Assembly: GCA_009760855.2 (NCBI GenBank)
Contig: WPIO01000052.1
Span: 803,501-867,500, forward strand
Length of the DNA stretch: 64,000 nt
DNA from: Cristatella mucedo
Taxonomy: Eukaryota; Bryozoa; Phylactolaemata; Cristatellidae
Direction: 5' to 3'
Under the pieces are notes generated by a model. The model worked only from the letters and a program-made list of their open reading frames with translations. It was not told where the DNA came from and did no database searches. A program made the translations under genes and the position numbers. This document shows positions 25,900 through 64,000 of this stretch, piece by piece (within the stretch, counting starts at the first letter, position 1; each line of letters starts with the position of its first letter).

Positions 25900-28480
25900 G
25901 TAGGCGGACGGAGCACAGCGGCCGAATGAGCGCTACTGCGGTCAGCCAGCCGGCCGGTCCCCCCCCCGCCCCGCTCAAACCCAGGGCCCCGTTGCGTTGC
26001 CCTTGTGCTATCTATCCCCACGCGCTCGACGTTTCCTGAAATATTCCGCCGTGGGGGTGGCAGCCACTGAGGTGCGGGCCGCCTGGCCCCGCTCTGCGCG
26101 AAGCCCGCTGCCCACTCGCAGAGCTCGCAGTTCCGCCAGCGTGGCCTTCCGCCGCGGCTCGGCGGCTCCTTCGGCGCTGTCGCGGCCACAGCACCGTCGC
26201 TTACGCAACAGCCCGCTCGTCACCCCCGCCCCCCCCCCAGGTTTTGCGCCCCCTTCAGGCGCAGCACCCGCACGACGGCGGAGCAGACGCACCTGCGGCG
26301 CTTCCGCGGTCGCGGCGCGGCCGCGCCTCGCCGCTCTGTACCCGCCCTCGGAGGAAACCGCCGACCGACGGCGCGGATACGGCGTCGCGGAGCGAGTCCC
26401 TCCCCTCTCGTGCGCCGTAGACAGAAGAGCACTCAATTTAGCTCATGCAGCGCGCTATTATAAACAAGCGCTACTCTAATGCGCTCGTATTAGCCCACCG
26501 CGCATGCCCGAAACCCCACGCTCCGAGAAGCGGGCCAAGGATGGCGAGGCGGAGGGTGGGGGCTCTGGGGGCGCGCGGCGGCCGCGGCAGCGGCGGCGGT
26601 GCGCGCTCTGCGTGCGTTCGAAGGTGACTGCGGCTGCGGCTGCCGCGGCGGCGGCGCTTCCATTTCCGCCCCCCCCCACGTCGACAGCGTGCCGACCGGA
26701 CAGCGCGCGGGGACGGCGTGCACCCGCCGGCGAGCGGTCGGGCTCTAGCGAGAGCCGGCGGCGCCCGCTTCGGACGACGGCGGCGTCCGGCGGCGCGTGC
26801 GCCTTGCGCAGCACCTCGGGCCGAGCCGCGAAGCCGGCGCCGTCGCCGCCGCGCTAAGAAACCGACGCCGCCGAGCCGCAAGGCCGGCGCCGCGTCGCTC
26901 GCGTCGATCCAACCCTCCTCCCACCGTCCGTCGCCGATTGCTGCGGAGGTGTCGAAGAGACGGCCGTAGAGGAGACAGGCGGAGGCGGCGGCGATCTCGC
27001 TTAGAGCGCTGCAGGCTTACCGCGGCGGACGGTGAGGCGACGGCCAGGTAGGCGAAAAGCACTCCGGCCAAGACGAGGCGCGAGTGCGACACGACCATGG
27101 CTTCGCGGGGGCTGCGCAAGACTGTTCGTAACCGGCGTCTAGCAGCCCGGCCGCCACCGCCGCCGGCGACGGTCACGTGCTCGAGAATCCTGTCGCCGTC
27201 GGCGGCTGGTGGGTTGGGGGGCGTGGGCGGCGGCGGCGGCGGGCTCGGTTGCGTCGGTTCGGCGGCGGCGTCGGCGGCGCATCGCTGCCTGCCTGCCCTC
27301 TCCTACCCGCTGCCACCGCACCCTGCCGCCGCAGTCGCCGTCGCGACCGCCGCCCGCAGGCCTGCCTTCAATGGCTCGCGCGGCTGGAGGGGCGGCCGCG
27401 CCGTGACCTGAGCGACGGCCAACAGGCGGTCGCTCCGGTGCACACGAGCTCCCCAGAATCCGCTAGAACTAGGGTGCATTACATAGCGGAGTGTGGGTGG
27501 CGGCTCCGACGTCCCGACTGAACTAGGCCGCAAAACGCAGAGCTCGTTAAGGTGCTTGTCTCGGCCGACGCACGACGGACGCCGGCAAATGCTCCGACAC
27601 TTGGAATAGCGCGCGACTTGGCGGTGCATCGCCAATGCACGCAGCTGTGCCTCTAGCAGCGAGGCAGTGACGAAGAGCGCCGCCTACCTTAACATCGCAA
27701 TTCCATATCAGTAGCGTAGAGAAGTCTATTTGACGGCGACGGAGGGTTACGCAGGCGCTTTACAGCGGCCACGACCTATAGCGACACAACTATCGCAGGG
27801 CTCGACGGCTTAGAGCGCAGCTGGGCTCAAATGCCAAGGCCACTCTAGAAGCGCAACTAGCTCGCTGCCTATTACACGGCTTCGGCTTTTGGGCTGCCTC
27901 GGGCATAGATTTATCGCTTCGTCGGCTCTTAGCCCATCGTAATTCAGGAACCGCGAATAATGAGTACCGGTCATAATCTGGCTTATTCAGCCCGCCGCCG
28001 TTTCCGGCGGGCGCACGAGATCCGGTCTGCCGGCTATCGTCTCCGCGCCGGCCGCCGCCATTCGTCGCGGCGTGCGACGTCGCGCCTCCACGCGACTCGC
28101 GAGGCTGGCTCCGACGTCGCGCGGCCGCCGCTGGCTGCAGATCGCGAGCGCATGCGCGGCCGCGCAGCTGTCACCGCGCGGCAGCTAAGCGTGAGGTGCG
28201 CGCGTTAAGCCATACGAGCGATTGCCGACTTGGAGTCGTCCGGGACTCTACTGCGCTAGCCGAATTGAAGCGGAATTCGAGCGGCGTCTGCCACCCCCTC
28301 CCCCTCCCTTTCCAGCGGCCTGAGATGGCTGAGATCCACTCACCAGGAGACCGGCCCGACTCGCCGCTCTCCTGGCGAGGAGGAAGCGGCGTGACGCGAC
28401 AGCCCGGATGAGAAATTGCTCGCCCTAGAGCGCCGCTCGAGTCTGCCGCCGTTGGTTGGTCGCAATTACGTTTTTGCAAC
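25900..28480. promoter_or_regulatory. CpG island over the 5' end of the Kazal gene
   Basis: About 2.5 kb of very GC- and CpG-rich DNA with many GCC/GGC runs, unlike its flanks. The signal-peptide exon of the minus-strand Kazal gene (27021-27098) lies inside, so the island most likely holds that gene's promoter. The start of transcription cannot be placed. Several arginine-, alanine- and proline-rich open frames on both strands are products of base composition. A divergent gene on the plus strand is possible but not shown. Confidence 0.65.
27021..27098 (-). CDS. Signal-peptide exon (exon 1) of the secreted Kazal-domain protein
   Basis: An ATG at 27098 in a strong context (gaagccATGG) opens 26 codons reading MVVSHSRLVLAGVLFAYLAV and ending ASPSAA. 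This is a standard signal peptide with a small-residue cleavage site. At 27020 the sequence is GTAAGC, a good donor, leaving phase 0, which fits the phase-0 acceptor of the Kazal exon at 17297. The intron between is 9.7 kb and holds L2-B elements and a 1.36-kb (CT)n. A missed small exon in between is possible. Confidence 0.7.
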
Positions 28481-28499
28481 GCGAGAGCGTAACCAAGTT

Positions 28500-28613
28500 A
28501 TACATGTTTATCAAGCACAATATTACTCACCATTCAATCGCGCTTCCCTTTGCAGCAAATGTAAAGCGCCTAGAAAGAGATTGAGTTCTCCGAGGGCGCT
28601 TTATCAATTTCTT
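28500..28613 (+). mobile_element. L2-B 3' tail joined directly to L2-A
   Basis: 'tttgcagcaaatgtaaagcg', 'cctagaaagagattgagttc' and 'tccgagggcgctttatcaat' is a clean L2-B tail. Where (ATT)n is expected, L2-A sequence begins instead. Confidence 0.8.
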
Positions 28614-28890
28614 ACGCAACGACAACTACTCTCCTACTGCCGACTATGGCACATCCTTTTCAGCGGTCCTGAGCTGCTACTTCTATGCTACTCACTACCT
28701 CAACTGCTCTCCTGACTCGGCTATGCTTCCCACTTTCTCTTTGTTGCGTGAGACGAAGTCTGTTGGCTACCGAATGAGTACCGAAAGCCGCTTAGGCTGA
28801 GTACGCTATACAAAACTCTCCTGCGTAACACCCACATGGTCTTTGTGACTTTGTGGAGTTAGCACGGACGGAGATACATTACATTACATC
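28612..28890 (+). mobile_element. L2-A 3' end
   Basis: Nearly identical to 10160-10448, ending with 'gtggagtta' and 'cggagatacattacattaca'. It is 5'-truncated exactly at the L2-B tail. Confidence 0.85.
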
Positions 28891-29019
28891 AAGTGCATTA
28901 TTATTATGATTATTATTATTAGGCAGGACAGAAAAGGGCGGCTAGTACCCCATCGGTCAGGCTGAAGGAGATGGACCGGGCTGCTGCGACTGAAGCCACA
29001 GTCTTTCACACCCCCTTGG
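28891..29019. repeat. (ATT)n-containing spacer
   Basis: ATTATTATTATG units at about 28898-28920 mark the 3' end of the neighbouring minus-strand L2-B. Confidence 0.7.
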
Positions 29020-29470
29020 CGGAGATGAATAGTAGCACCCTCAGAGAACTTACATCTCTTTGTAGGCACTGTATAGACATGGTATAAAGGAAGCATGTCA
29101 ACACGGTTAGCAAAAGCATTTAGCTTCAGCATGCATAAGCTAAAGCACAAAGGGCGGACAATCCACAAGGATCTGGCTGTGAGGATCAGGTGGCGCTTTG
29201 GCTTCTGTTTAAATGTCGTCTAGTCAGAGGATGTCGTGACGTAACTGTGAGCTGCAGACTTTGGAAGCATGCGAGCTTAATGCACGTTCTCCAAAGGAAT
29301 TTGAGGTTGGTTCGAGGCGCAGCTAAGCGACTCGAGTCAGAAGAGACCGCGGCACCACGCCCAGCCTGATTAGTAAGCATGGGGAGTAGTTCAGATCCAG
29401 GTAGCGTGGACCAAGAGAATGAAGAGATCTAAAGGTGAGTAACCTTTAGCCTTCAGGTCAATGCGCCGCT
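29020..29470 (-). mobile_element. L2-B 3' fragment, minus strand
   Basis: Reversed tail 'tagtagcaccctcagagaac' and 'ttacatctctttgtaggcac', then a region aligning by eye with 18480-18920: 'ggatgtcgtgacgt', 'aaaggaatttgaggttggtt', and 'aatgaagagatctaaaggtg'. Confidence 0.75.
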
Positions 29471-30319
29471 TCGTTGGTAGCCAGTGCGGAGCAAAGCGAG
29501 TGACGATAGCGAAGAGCCCCGCCTACCCGCGTCCGCCACGACAGCTCAAGTAGCTCCACGCCGGTTGGCTACTCGTGGCGTGGAGGGGCTGCTTGGCCCT
29601 AGAGAGCGGTTCTCGAGATTTTTAGGCGACACGCCTCCGGCGCGAGAATTCGGGGCTCATTCTCCAAATGAGAGCCGCCCCTTTCTGTCGCGAGGGGCTA
29701 GCAAAAAGAGACTCTCCGGGCGGCGCACATTTCACCGCGTGCACCTCCAGGAGGGGCTCCGCGGAGGAGGAATTAGTTTCCGCATCTTCAATTACCAAAA
29801 AGAGGCAGTAGTACTTCGCGGCTGGCGCATCGTCTATAGTGCGGCGGGCTGCCGCCGGGGGCGCGCCTTGGGCGCTTTTGTCCCTGAGGCAGTTGTTGTC
29901 CACATCGCAGTGCAAGCTCCCCTTTTCAGACGTGTCGCTTGGAAGCAGCGGCTCGCGCGCGGTGCGAAAGATTCGGGCGAAGGACGCAAGAAGCGAGTAG
30001 AAATTGTCAAGTGTCACGTGGCCACAAAGTGCTGGCCTTCGCTGGGCGGCTCGCCCTGGGCGGCAGAGGCCATTGCTGCAGAGTCTGTCGCGCTTTCAGA
30101 TCCGGTTACATGAGCCCGCAAGGGATCGAGGCGTCGCTTCGGACTCGGCCAACGAGAGGGTGGATGTCGTACCCCGCTGGTCTCTGTACGCAGCGTTCAA
30201 AGAGGTAACTCTGCCCTTAGAGGCCTCGGCTCCTTCGACGTAATTGTCCAGACTCTGCCAGAATGGGGTAGCTTCGGCGTGCAGAGCGACTGGACGGTGC
30301 AGACTACCGTTGTTATTGA
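29471..30319. other. No gene assigned; long open frames on both strands
   Basis: A 209-codon plus-strand frame (29484-30113) and a 131-codon minus-strand frame (29622-30017) overlap. I recognise neither. The stretch is GC-rich, so long frames by chance are likely. Confidence 0.3.
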
Positions 30320-30445
30320 GCATGCTGCCACTGACCATGCGATCACGCTTCCTTTGCAGCAAATATAAAGTGCCTAGGCAGAGACTGAGTTCTCGGGGGC
30401 GTTATAACAATTGCATTATTATTATTATTATTATTATTATTGTTA
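30320..30445 (+). mobile_element. L2-B 3' tail with (ATT)n
   Basis: 'ccatgcgatcacgcttcctt', 'tgcagcaaatataaagtgcc', then 'gagactgagttctcgggggc' and nine ATT units. Confidence 0.85.
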
Positions 30446-31615
30446 AAAGAAGCAAGCGCATTCTTAGGGGGGACCTGAAGACATGCGACAGACGCTACCC
30501 CGAGGAAGTGACCGGCAGACTCAGGCGGGGCTCGAGGGTTCCTAGGGCGAACGAACTACCGGCTTGGCTTGCAGAACGCCCCAGCGGTGGTCCTCGCGCG
30601 CGCGAGCGAGCGAGCCGCCTCCGCTGAGGGCGCGCTAGATGGCGGGTCAGCTTTTTTCCTCTTTTCGGCACCGGGCTGAGCGACACGGCGATGGCGGCGC
30701 CGATCAGCGAAGCGCTTCGACCTCCGTCGGTTCGCAGGTGTTCGTTTTTAACCATCGGACTGCACGCGCGAACGATGGCCGCGCCTCGCTAGCAGGTGCG
30801 CTCGCTGCGACGGCGGCCGCTTTTGCTGCCGCTCGGCGGAGGTCTGGGGCGCGCCGCCGAATGACCTTCGCACCCCGCTCCTTGAGCCGGGGCAGGTCCT
30901 GCGCATCAATTACAGCGCCGAAGGAACCCGATAGATGAGCTCGGCTGGCCGCCGCCGCGCGTCCTCAAAGACTGCTATCGCGCTCTCGCCCCGTCCGCGC
31001 GCCCCCGGCGACAGCCACTAATTTGGGCAGCCGCGTGTGCAGCGCAGAGCGCCTCCCGCCGCCGAAGCGGCAGGGTGCGCCGCCGCGCGCTGTGACAGCG
31101 TCTGCGCGCGACCGCGACTGCCGGTCGACGCGAAAGCAGCCGACGCCGGCCGCTTGGGCGGCGGCGAAACAAGCCGGTGGCGATTCGGCGCCTCCCGCTG
31201 GGGGGTGGGGTGGGGGGCGTAGGTGCTCTCGCGGTGCTGCCCCGAGGTCGGACGCCGTTCGGCTGGCGACGACTGCGCCTCCCTCGGACGCACGAGCCGC
31301 ACTAACGAATCGCAAGAGGCTACACAGCGCGTTCAACGCGGCGGCGGCGCGGGAAGCCGTCGCCGCTGCATAACGCTGGCCCCGGCTGCGAAGCGAGCGT
31401 TCGCGAAGGAGCAGCCCTGGTCGCATTGGCCAGCGTCGACGCCTCGACGGCGCCGCCCCAGTCGCGGCCGCTGCATCTCGCCGGCGCACGCGCGAGCGCC
31501 GGATAGCAGCGGGAGCTCGCAAACGCAGGGCTGCTACGGGAGTCGCTCGGCGCGCCGGAGCCGTCGCGCTCGAGAAGAAACCGATTCCGCCTGACCTTCA
31601 GATCGCTGCTTTATT

Positions 31616-31665
31616 CTAGCAGGTGCTCGCTCGATCGAGCCATCGATCGAGCGAGCACCTGCTAG
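31616..31665. repeat. Perfect palindrome, 23-bp arms, 4-bp spacer
   Basis: Arm 1 (31616-31638) begins 'ctagcaggtgctcgctcgat'. The spacer is 'gcca'. Arm 2 (31643-31665) is the exact reverse complement. A CG-rich 50-bp hairpin or cruciform could form. Confidence 0.97.
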
Positions 31666-32027
31666 CCGTACGCTTCGGTTCGAATCGTTGTCGGCGGTTT
31701 CTGTAGCGGCTGCTTCTTGCTCGCGCGATGCCGGAGCGAGCAGAGCAAGCCGGTTCGCCGCCGCATGCGCAGCCGGCCCTCGTACCGTCGCGCCGCCGCC
31801 ATTCTGTACTTCCCGATCGATCGATCTCCACCATCTTCTGGGGACAGCGATGCTGTGAGCGCATCATCACAAGCCGCTTAGAGCGACCCAGGCAGAGGGG
31901 TGTGGCTAGTGGTGCTTTCGGGCAGCCGGAGGCTGGGAGTGCAAGCTCGATGAGCGGTTCACGTAGCCGACTTCGCCAGGCTCTCTTGTGAGCCAGGAGC
32001 GAGAACCTTGAGAAGTACGGCGGCAGC

Positions 32028-32153
32028 ATGGCGGCACCCAGTTTAGCGGCCTCTTTCCTCGACGGACGGGCTCGAGGAGCGAAACGTCCTAGGCGCTCGC
32101 TCGGCCAGCCAGCCAGCGGCGGCTCAGTACGAGCAGCCAACGTGGAGAGCTAG
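32028..32153 (+). CDS. Candidate short ORF or first exon in the CpG island
   Basis: An ATG in strong context (ggcagcATGGcg) opens 41 codons reading MAAPSLAASFLDGRARGAKR followed by PRRSLGQ, then a stop. The RARGAKRPRR cluster resembles a nuclear localisation signal. A GTACGA at about 32128 could act as a splice donor. I do not recognise the protein. It may be chance coding in GC-rich DNA. Confidence 0.2.
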   Translation: MAAPSLAASFLDGRARGAKRPRRSLGQPASGGSVRAANVES

Positions 32154-32160
32154 TCGCCTG

Positions 32161-33040
32161 TTCAGAAAGTGGCCACAGGGCTGGGCTGGGTGCTGACAGC
32201 GAACACGGTACGAAGGATACAATGAAACGTTGGCCAGCTTTGCATGACAATTCACTGTCTGACATCATCAGTGCCCTTGCCCGGTGCGTTGCTCGCTAAG
32301 GCTCAGCGAGATTTGCTAGCACACTCGGCCCTAGCACGGAGCCTCTAGGTCAAAGTCTCATGCAGCTTTTTATTGCATGCCTCTGAAGTCCCAGCGGCTC
32401 CGTTTAGTGCTGCTGAGTGTATCTGCCGCCAAGTGGCCGAAAGCTAGAGCTGGTGGCCAATGCCCTGACCGAATGCAAAGCAACCCTGCAGTCTGAATCG
32501 ACGTAGGCAGCAGTCTTGGCTACTCGGACACGGAGGCCTAAGTTGTTTCATCAACAGGAGCCAGGTCTGCTCTTCGTTCGGCAGTGTCTGACCCCGTCTA
32601 CTTCCACCGCGATTTTGAGTAGCGAGGGTTGAGTCGCTGGAGCCCCGGTCAGCTTTCGTGCACCACACCACTGCCTTTTACCTCAACGAATTGAAACGGC
32701 TGTGACGGTGCAGATGGCAAGTGTCAGTCATCCGGATACGGATGGGTGCAGTGCGATAGAGCAGCAGTGCTACCTTAACCTTGTTGCTGGGGTACTTCGC
32801 GAAGCAGGTCGAGGTCTATCAAAGAGAATGCACACTGCCATTGCCGTTGAGCAGAGGTTCTTGGTCGCTCAGCTGAGAACTATAGCGTTCCGGCTAGCAC
32901 TGGTGGTAAGACTTCCTGGGCGTTAATCTGCCGGTGCATGTCTCGGCCTGCATGCCAAGTCTAAGGCATATGAGAAATAATAATAATAGTAAATAGCCAA
33001 GCTTCGACGCATGAACCGTACGAAGCCCAAGAACCTAGCT
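32161..33040. other. Nothing recognised
   Basis: No gene or repeat family is identified downstream of the second CpG island. Confidence 0.4.
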
Positions 33041-34340
33041 GACACATTCAACCGTACGACCTCGGTTCTTTATTGGCACTTTACATGGGGTATACAGGAA
33101 GCATGTGCATGACGATATGGTTAGTAAGTTCATGCAGTGTCAGCACGTACAAGCACACAGGATACACATCACAGGGACCTCACAAATGCTGAGAAACAGG
33201 TGGTTTTAAGCTTCTTATTAATTTTTAAATGCCAAGTCAGGGGAAGTTGGGACGTCGGTCAGTAGTGAGTTCCAGGCTTTGGGAGCATGCTGACTCAAGG
33301 CACGGTCTCCCAAGGATTTGAGGTTGGTTCTAGGCATAGCTAATAATAATAGACAAGGACAAGCGACAGCCTCGTTCTCGAGGTCTAAATCCATGCTTTA
33401 AGGATAGAGACGCTGACACACAAGGATAAACCAAAAAAGCCCTAAGGCATACGATAGTCAGGCCCTATCTATCCATTTTAGCAGCTGTACACAAGCCACA
33501 CGTCGACTTGCAGGTGAAGAACTTGCTTATGCAAGCAATAGTAGGCAGCTCAACTAATGCAGCAGCAGCAGCAGCAGCAGCAGCCTGAGGAGCACCTGTC
33601 CAGCCAGAGGCTATACCTACGCCGACCTATTTGCCAATCTCACGAGGCATGGCAAATAGGTGCCAGGCGAAAAAGCGACAGGTCCCTCCATGCAATAGCA
33701 AGCTGTACAACAAGCAGGCGTAACAAGCAGAGCGCCTCCGCGTGCTGCTCGCGCGACTCTTGTTTGAGCGCTTTCTCGAAGCTTCGAGATCGAAAGCAGG
33801 CAAGCAAGTATACAGCACCTGATACAATGACACGAGTCAGAAGAAAGGGCGGTACGATGCCTAGCCTGGTTGGGTAGTAGTTCTGATAGGTAGGCTGGAG
33901 CCAGAGAATGAAGGGACCTAAAAGTGAGGGACAAAACCTTGAAGTTGATAGATATGCTGCTTGATTGGGAGCCAGTGAAGATCGGCGAGGTGTGATTAAT
34001 GTGGCCACTGCGACGCTCAAGACAGACAAACCTAGCTTTGCAGAGTTTGTGCTCCAACTGTAAGCACCTGATTGCATAGGCCGGACGACCTGCAAACAGT
34101 GAGTTATAGAAGTCGAGACGTGATGTTACAAGTGAACGGACCAACATGGATGCGGTTTTCATGTCTAAGCAGGTCCGAATTTTGCGAGAGAGACAAGAGG
34201 AAGGAAGGAAAAGAGAAAAGGACGGACGAAGGTAGGAAGGAAGAGGGAGACGGAGACTTGTTGTCGACCTCACAAGAAGAATATACAAGGTTCTCTTGAG
34301 GAGTATGTAAGCGAGATCAGTGAGCAGCCTCGAGGCCACA
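33041..34340 (-). mobile_element. L2-B LINE 3' part, minus strand, split by a duplicated WDR25 intron segment
   Basis: The 3' portion (33041-33354) shows 'cactttacatggggtataca' and 'aatgccaagtcaggggaag'. The 5' portion (33827-34340) encodes on the minus strand SLVTSRLDFYNSLFAGRP, then SINFKVLSLTFRSLHSLAPA and YLSELL, all classic L2 post-RT motifs. Aligned by eye to the uninterrupted copy at 18420-18960, the two halves join at 'gcatagct' and 'gacacgagtcag'. The 472 bp between them are foreign to the LINE. Confidence 0.85.
33355..33826. repeat. Copy of WDR25 intron 3 sequence inserted in an L2-B element
   Basis: Starting 'aaggacaagcgacagcctcg' and ending 'cagcacctgataca', this matches 36756-37229 almost base for base. 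Differences include an 8-bp duplication, the (CAG) count and a 9-bp duplication. It includes the mirror of the exon 3 donor and the last 8 bases of exon 3. A minus-strand frame across it is a shadow of intron sequence, not a gene. Confidence 0.93.
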
Positions 34341-35179
34341 GGATTCTGTGGAGGAGGGCGGCCTGCAAAGCTTGCTCAAAGGCGGCTGGTCATGCGAGGT
34401 TTGGTGCACGGCGGCGTCCCAAGAACGATCACATCAATGCTCACGGTTCGCCGCAGACCATGACTCACGATCTTTATTAAACAAAGCCAACAAGTAGCCA
34501 CAAGAAACCTCACAGATGTTATATCAATGGAAATTGAGCTTCACAGGAAGGCGTCCGGTAAAAAGGCATGGGGAAAACACGAGCCGGCCCAAATCACTGG
34601 GCTGCACTACCGTACACTGCCGTGCTTATCTGTGTCTGATAGGACACGAGCAAGCCTTAAATCAGCTCGGCAGCGACGTTTCAAGAGCCGACAGCTGTCC
34701 ACGTGTCCCCTGCCCCGACGGGAGGACGGTGTACTCAAAAGCTTAAGAGTTCTTCTGCAGACCACGGCTTTCGGCATTCCAACGCAGCCAGCATCTGCTC
34801 TGGCCCGACATGCATCACTCTGCTGTAGTTGGACAAGAATGCTCGGCGCTGCAAATAAACACAACGACACCCTTGTGTGTGTGTGTGTGCAATTCAATGC
34901 CAACAGGCACTGACACCCGAGCTTCGAGATAAGAGCCGACTGCCAGCAACTGTAGAAAACGGAAGGAAGTGCAGTGTCACACGAGCCAGGCGCTGAGCTG
35001 CAAGGAGATACAGTGGGTCTGGGTTGTGCGAGGCGCCAGCTAGCACAAAGACGGCAAACATGTACAAACCACGGTGCATGCCACACGCTACCCATAAGCT
35101 GTGCTGCCCGAAAAGGAGGTGGCAGGCCAGCTATTGCAGCGACTTCAGAGGCAAAGCAATTTGACAGCCTCTCATTGCT
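34341..35179. other. Nothing recognised
   Basis: Short frames only; a short (TG)n lies at about 34875-34889. Confidence 0.4.
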
Positions 35180-35230
35180 TCCCTCTCTCTCTCTTCTCCT
35201 CTCTCTACTACTCTCTCTCCCTCCATCCCT

Positions 35231-35256
<26 letters not shown>
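35180..35256. repeat. (CT)n microsatellite
   Basis: CT dinucleotides with TCCT, ACTA and CCATCC interruptions. Confidence 0.93.
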
Positions 35257-35262
<6 letters not shown>

Positions 35263-35329
35263 GATGATGTCTGGGTTTCGGGTCGTTACGGGCTACCTCA
35301 ACTCTTTACGGACTTAAAAAGGTATTTGT

Positions 35330-35335
35330 TTTATT
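35330..35335 (-). terminator. Candidate polyadenylation signal for WDR25
   Basis: AATAAA on the minus strand, about 510 bp after the WDR25 stop codon. It is the first AATAAA noticed downstream and would give a 3' UTR of ordinary size. Confidence 0.4.
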
Positions 35336-35843
35336 AAATGAGCACAACAGAAACAGAATCAGTTCTACGCCCACTTACGAAGCACTTAGCAGGGGAAACC
35401 ATCCTGCTTGCTGCGCAGGCATGCCGGTCCATCCACGACGTTGGAGCACCAGCATCTCGATGACATCTTCGAGGCCCAGCTTGTTGGTGCTTTACCAATC
35501 CGGTCCAGCCGATTCACTGTGACTTCTCTCGCACAAAAGCATGTTTTTAGGAATCTCTATTAATTATTTGCTTTACGAGCAGACAGCATTGCTGCCAGCA
35601 GCAGATAGCTGGCCACTTGCCATCGTCGAGAGGTGTGAGCAAGCCGGTGACGTCACAGCACGGCAAGAGCGCTGCAGCCACGGCAGCCATTATACGAGCT
35701 CTCACCACGGCTCCGCTCGTCCGCGCTACGGCACGGGCTTCGCACACCGACGGCACATTGGCTTCACACGACCCCTGCTGTATGTATGACTCGCTGTATG
35801 TATGACTGTGGTGCTAGCTCGGCTGCATCGCTGGATGCATTGC

Positions 35844-63676
<27,833 letters not shown>

Positions 63677-64000
63677 GGCGGGGCTTGCTTCGACTGATCA
63701 AATGCTTGCATCGGCTACGCCACGACTAGACGAGCAATTACTACTAGACCCGAACAGCCCTTAGTGCTCGCGGCACTTCTACGAATAGCGGATGCGGATG
63801 TGCAGTGTGACGCGGCAATAGCTCGTTTAGTGCCAGCATGCTTCCGGCGGGTCTGATGCAAGGTCGAGGTAACGGCTTCGTCGGCTCGCTCTGCATTCTA
63901 GTCGCCGACGTCTAGCTCGCCAGTACAGCTGTCGACGAGAAGGGTCGAGGTACAAGCCATTTTATTCATGTGACCCGGAGTGCTTGGCGGTCGCGCTCCT
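63677..64000 (-). promoter_or_regulatory. WDR25 upstream region
   Basis: About 320 bp upstream of the ATG, with moderate CpG content and no clear TATA box on the minus strand. It probably holds the 5' UTR and part of a promoter. Confidence 0.4.

Larger units (their letters stand above)
30480..32160. promoter_or_regulatory. Second CpG island, promoter-like
   Basis: CpG-dense DNA of about 1.7 kb with motifs typical of housekeeping promoters, such as 'gccgccgccattctg' at about 31792 and 'cagcatggcggc' at 32024, which resemble YY1 sites. No gene start is proven. The plus-strand ATG at 32028 is the best candidate. A perfect palindrome lies inside. Confidence 0.5.

Noticed and set aside
26008-27411. 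Many arginine-, alanine- and proline-rich frames on both strands of the CpG island
   Set aside because: High GC removes stop codons. The frames overlap in all directions and lack known domains, except the 27021-27098 signal peptide.
29484-30113. 209-codon plus-strand frame as a gene
   Set aside because: GC-rich, with an equally long opposing frame, no recognised motif and no splice or start support.
33617-33835. Minus-strand frames with the shared CLPAFDLEASRKRSNK stretch in two places (33627-33833 and 37012-37221)
   Set aside because: The likeness comes from a duplicated intron segment, not from a conserved protein.

Overview
This is a window of animal (metazoan) nuclear DNA. The signs are split genes with GT-AG introns, CpG-rich promoter-like islands, L2/CR1-type LINE fragments ending in ATT microsatellites, tRNA-derived SINEs, Tc1/mariner debris and very large simple repeats, mostly (CT)n/(GA)n. 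The species cannot be fixed from sequence alone. The simple-repeat load and L2-rich background would suit a marine invertebrate or early-branching chordate, but that is a guess.

Two genes are supported, both on the minus strand. (1) A complete five-exon WDR25 homologue (WD40 propeller, 491 aa) runs from its ATG at 63676 to its stop at 35844, so it spans almost the whole right half. All four introns have GT-AG ends and compatible phases, and the joined protein follows vertebrate WDR25 to its last residues. Introns 1 (19.4 kb) and 2 (6 kb) are filled with transposon debris and (GA)n/(AC)n arrays. (2) The first two coding exons of a secreted Kazal-domain protein resembling the Kazal module of SMOC (SPARC-related) proteins: a signal-peptide exon at 27021-27098 inside a strong CpG island, and a Kazal exon at 17111-17297. 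The remaining exons were not found. Weaker candidates are a signal-peptide-like first exon at 1480-1549 (minus) and a short ORF with a strong start context at 32028 (plus) in a second CpG island.

The rest is repeats. Two LINE families can be separated by their 3' ends: L2-A (tail around 'gtggagttacagacggagat' plus ACATT units) and L2-B (tail with 'cctagaaagagattgagttc', then a GGCGCT arm, then (ATT)n). Two tRNA-derived SINE families occur: SINE-A (tRNA-Leu/Ser-like head, 3' tail shared with L2-B) and SINE-B (different head and tail, LINE partner not seen). There are also three Tc1-like transposase fragments, a 450-bp TA-flanked inverted-repeat element, a probable Ty3/gypsy pol remnant, two nearly perfect ~50-bp palindromes, a WDR25 intron 3 segment copied into an L2-B element 3.4 kb away, and several young tandem duplications.

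Layout: 1-5.4 kb GC-rich sequence and (CT)n; 5.4-17 kb LINE/SINE debris, (AT)n and (CT)n; 17-28 kb Kazal gene, with a 1.36-kb (CT)n in its intron, ending at its CpG island; 28-35 kb L2-B elements around a second CpG island; 35.8-63.7 kb WDR25 with its repeat-filled introns; 63.7-64 kb WDR25 upstream region.
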